NCBI GenBank assembly: GCA_041485845.1
Contig: JBGPKH010000481.1
Location: forward strand, 1 to 7,073
Source: OMOG01 sp041485845
GTDB taxonomy: Bacteria; Acidobacteriota; Terriglobia; Bryobacterales; Bryobacteraceae
DNA length: 7,073 nucleotides
Direction of reading: 5' to 3'
Shown here: in pieces, positions 5,468-7,073 of the stretch
Layout of the letters: each line of letters starts with the position of its first letter
Numbering within the stretch: the stretch's first letter is position 1
The notes under the pieces: model-generated
What the model was told of the DNA's origin: nothing
The model's database searches: none
The model's input: the letters and a program-made list of their open reading frames with translations, nothing else
Made by a program: the position numbers and the translations under genes

Positions 5468-7073
5468 GTGCGAGCTAAGGTAACGGGAGTATGGTTGTTT
5501 GTCTTCGCGCTAAGCGCGCTCTTGCTTGGACAGGAGTTCCGCGCCAGCATATCCGGACACGTGGTCGACGTCACCGGGGCGCGAGTCCCGCAAGCGAAGA
5601 TTCAGGTGGTCAACACTGCAACCAATGAAACATCGAACGCGACGACGGACGCATCCGGCAGCTATTCCATTCCGCTGCTGCGGCCGGGCGACTACAAACT
5701 GACCGCGACTGCGACGGGCTTCAAACAGTACATCAGGGATAATGTCGTACTCGAGGCGGCCAAGGTGGTCGGTATCGAGATCACGCTGGAGGTCGGCGCC
5801 GTCACCGAGAGCGTCGAGGTGACCGCTGAAGCCGCACTGTTGGAAACACAGACCGCCAGCCGCGGCGCCGTGGTCACCTCGCAGCACATTGCCGAGATGC
5901 CGTTGAACGCGCGCAATCCGTTCATGCTCGGCACTATGATGTCGGGCGTCACGTTCAGCGGCGCGGCCATCTGGCAGCGCCCCTTCGATAATGGCGCCAT
6001 CGCCCAGTGGTCCATCAACGGAAGCCGCGACTCCTCTGCCGAGTTCTTCCTGGATGGCGCGTCCAACAATGGCCAGATGGGCCTCAACAACATCGCTTAC
6101 GTGCCGATCGTCGACGCGGTGCAGGAGTTCACCGTCATGTCGAACATGTACAACGCCGAGTACGGGCACACCGGCGGTGGCATCCTGAACGTGGTGCTCA
6201 AGAGCGGCACTAACCGTTTTCACGGCTCCGGCTGGGAGTACATGCGCCGAACCTCGCTCGACGCCAATACGTTCCAGAACAACGCCGTCGCCACCAACCT
6301 CGACGCCAACGGCAAGGCCAAACGGCCTACCCATTACCTGGATCAGTACGGCTTCCAACTGGAAGGGCCGGCTCGCTTCCCCAAACTGCTGCGCAAGGAC
6401 GGACCCGTGAGCTTGTTCTACCTCGGCAGCTTTGAGAACTATCGCGAAGGAACGCCCAACCCGCTCATCAATTCCTATCCCGAGGCCGAGATGCGCACCG
6501 GCGACTTCTCCAAGCTGGTAAATGCTCAGGGCGCCGCGATCCCCATCTACGATCCGACCACCGCGACCTACGATGCGGCCGGCAACATCCTCACTCCGCG
6601 GCAGGTCTTCCCCGGGAATAAGATCCCCACAAACCGGATCGATCCCATCGCGCTCGGAGTCACCAAGTACATGCCACTGCCCAACCGCCTGGCGCCTGGC
6701 GGGTCACGCTACTCTACCAGCAACCTGTTCCAACCCGATTACTTCGACAAGGACAAGTTCTACAACCTGATCCTGAAGTTCGACTTCAACTTCGGCAACA
6801 AGGATCGCGCGTATTTCCGGCATGCCTCCAATGACCGCACCGAAGACCGCGCCGGCAACGGCATCGACAACAAGCCGGGTACCGACGGCCAGCAGACGTT
6901 CCAGCGCATCAACGACGCGTACGTGGCGGACTGGGTTAGGACGATCAGTCCGACCTTGGTCGTGAATGTGCGGGGTTCGTTCAACCGCTTTCTCGAGAAG
7001 AACCTGAACATCGCAAAGATTGGTTTCGACGTGTCCAGTTTCGGCATTCCGAATTCGGTGATCGCACAGCTTC
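5468..7073 (+). CDS. Oar-like TonB-dependent outer-membrane receptor with carboxypeptidase-regulatory-like domain (3' end outside window)
   Basis: The frame is open from a GTG at 5468 to the right edge: 535 codons of a family usually about 1,000-1,250 aa. The GTG is chosen because AAAGGAG lies seven bases upstream and a signal peptide follows directly (MRAKVTGVWLFVFALSALLL, cleavage near GQE). Residues 24-108 are a beta-sandwich carboxypeptidase-regulatory-like domain (ISGHVVDVTGARVPQAKIQV, later YSIPLLRPGDYKLTATATGF). The plug follows (about 120-245) with EMPLNARNPFMLGTMMSGV, WSINGSRDSSAEFFLDGA, VQEFTVMSNMYNAEYG and GGGILNVVLKSGTNRFHGS, all typical of acidobacterial Oar-type receptors. The barrel begins near 250, with alternating strands such as VSLFYLGSFENYRE, FYNLILKFDFNF and RTISPTLVVNVRGSFNRF. 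It would import a ligand using TonB/ExbBD energy; the ligand is unknown. It is divergent from the TIGR03435 gene and has its own promoter. Confidence 0.92.
   Translation, partial: MRAKVTGVWLFVFALSALLLGQEFRASISGHVVDVTGARVPQAKIQVVNTATNETSNATTDASGSYSIPLLRPGDYKLTATATGFKQYIRDNVVLEAAKVVGIEITLEVGAVTESVEVTAEAALLETQTASRGAVVTSQHIAEMPLNARNPFMLGTMMSGVTFSGAAIWQRPFDNGAIAQWSINGSRDSSAEFFLDGASNNGQMGLNNIAYVPIVDAVQEFTVMSNMYNAEYGHTGGGILNVVLKSGTNRFHGSGWEYMRRTSLDANTFQNNAVATNLDANGKAKRPTHYLDQYGFQLEGPARFPKLLRKDGPVSLFYLGSFENYREGTPNPLINSYPEAEMRTGDFSKLVNAQGAAIPIYDPTTATYDAAGNILTPRQVFPGNKIPTNRIDPIALGVTKYMPLPNRLAPGGSRYSTSNLFQPDYFDKDKFYNLILKFDFNFGNKDRAYFRHASNDRTEDRAGNGIDNKPGTDGQQTFQRINDAYVADWVRTISPTLVVNVRGSFNRFLEKNLNIAKIGFDVSSFGIPNSVIAQL

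Overview
The window looks like a chromosomal fragment from a Solibacter/Bryobacter-type acidobacterium. The assignment rests on three things seen together: a protein of the acidobacterial TIGR03435/DUF3738 family, an Oar-like TonB-dependent receptor with an N-terminal carboxypeptidase-regulatory-like domain, and a PQQ-type dehydrogenase paired with a di-heme cytochrome c carrying Gly/Arg-rich linkers. The DNA is GC-rich, so long spurious open frames lie opposite the real genes. No identity search was possible, so the taxon is inference.

Layout. Bases 1-309 (minus) hold the C-terminal part of a GxxExxY-family protein with no recognisable N-terminus or start; it runs off the left edge and is probably a remnant. 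Bases 310-617 hold no gene. Bases 618-1163 (minus) encode an exported DinB-like protein with a His triad. After a 228-base gap with hairpins, 1392-3095 (minus) encodes a periplasmic PQQ-dependent dehydrogenase-like beta-propeller, and 3092-4030 (minus) its partner, a di-heme cytochrome c. The two overlap by four bases (ATGA), with the cytochrome first in the transcript. The cytochrome leader (4031-4275) contains two clean dyads, a candidate -10 box and a 25-base tandem repeat. Bases 4276-5058 (minus) encode a complete TIGR03435 protein of unknown function. A divergent 409-base spacer holds short repeats, a dyad and a good sigma70-type promoter (5397-5425), followed by the TonB-dependent receptor (5468 to the right edge, plus strand, truncated).

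How they fit together. The cytochrome and dehydrogenase form a coupled two-gene unit: the quinoprotein would oxidise an alcohol- or sugar-like substrate in the periplasm and pass electrons to the cytochrome. The receptor, transcribed the other way, would take up a large or chelated substrate across the outer membrane. Nothing in the sequence links receptor and dehydrogenase to one substrate. Apart from the GxxExxY remnant, four of the five genes encode proteins with clear or probable export signals and the fifth (DinB-like) has one if its inner start is used, so this is an envelope-oriented region. I see no CRISPR array, rRNA or tRNA gene, complete insertion sequence or defence system. The most unusual points are the split second heme domain of the cytochrome, the Gly-rich insertions shared by both redox partners, and the compact dyad/promoter arrangement in front of them.
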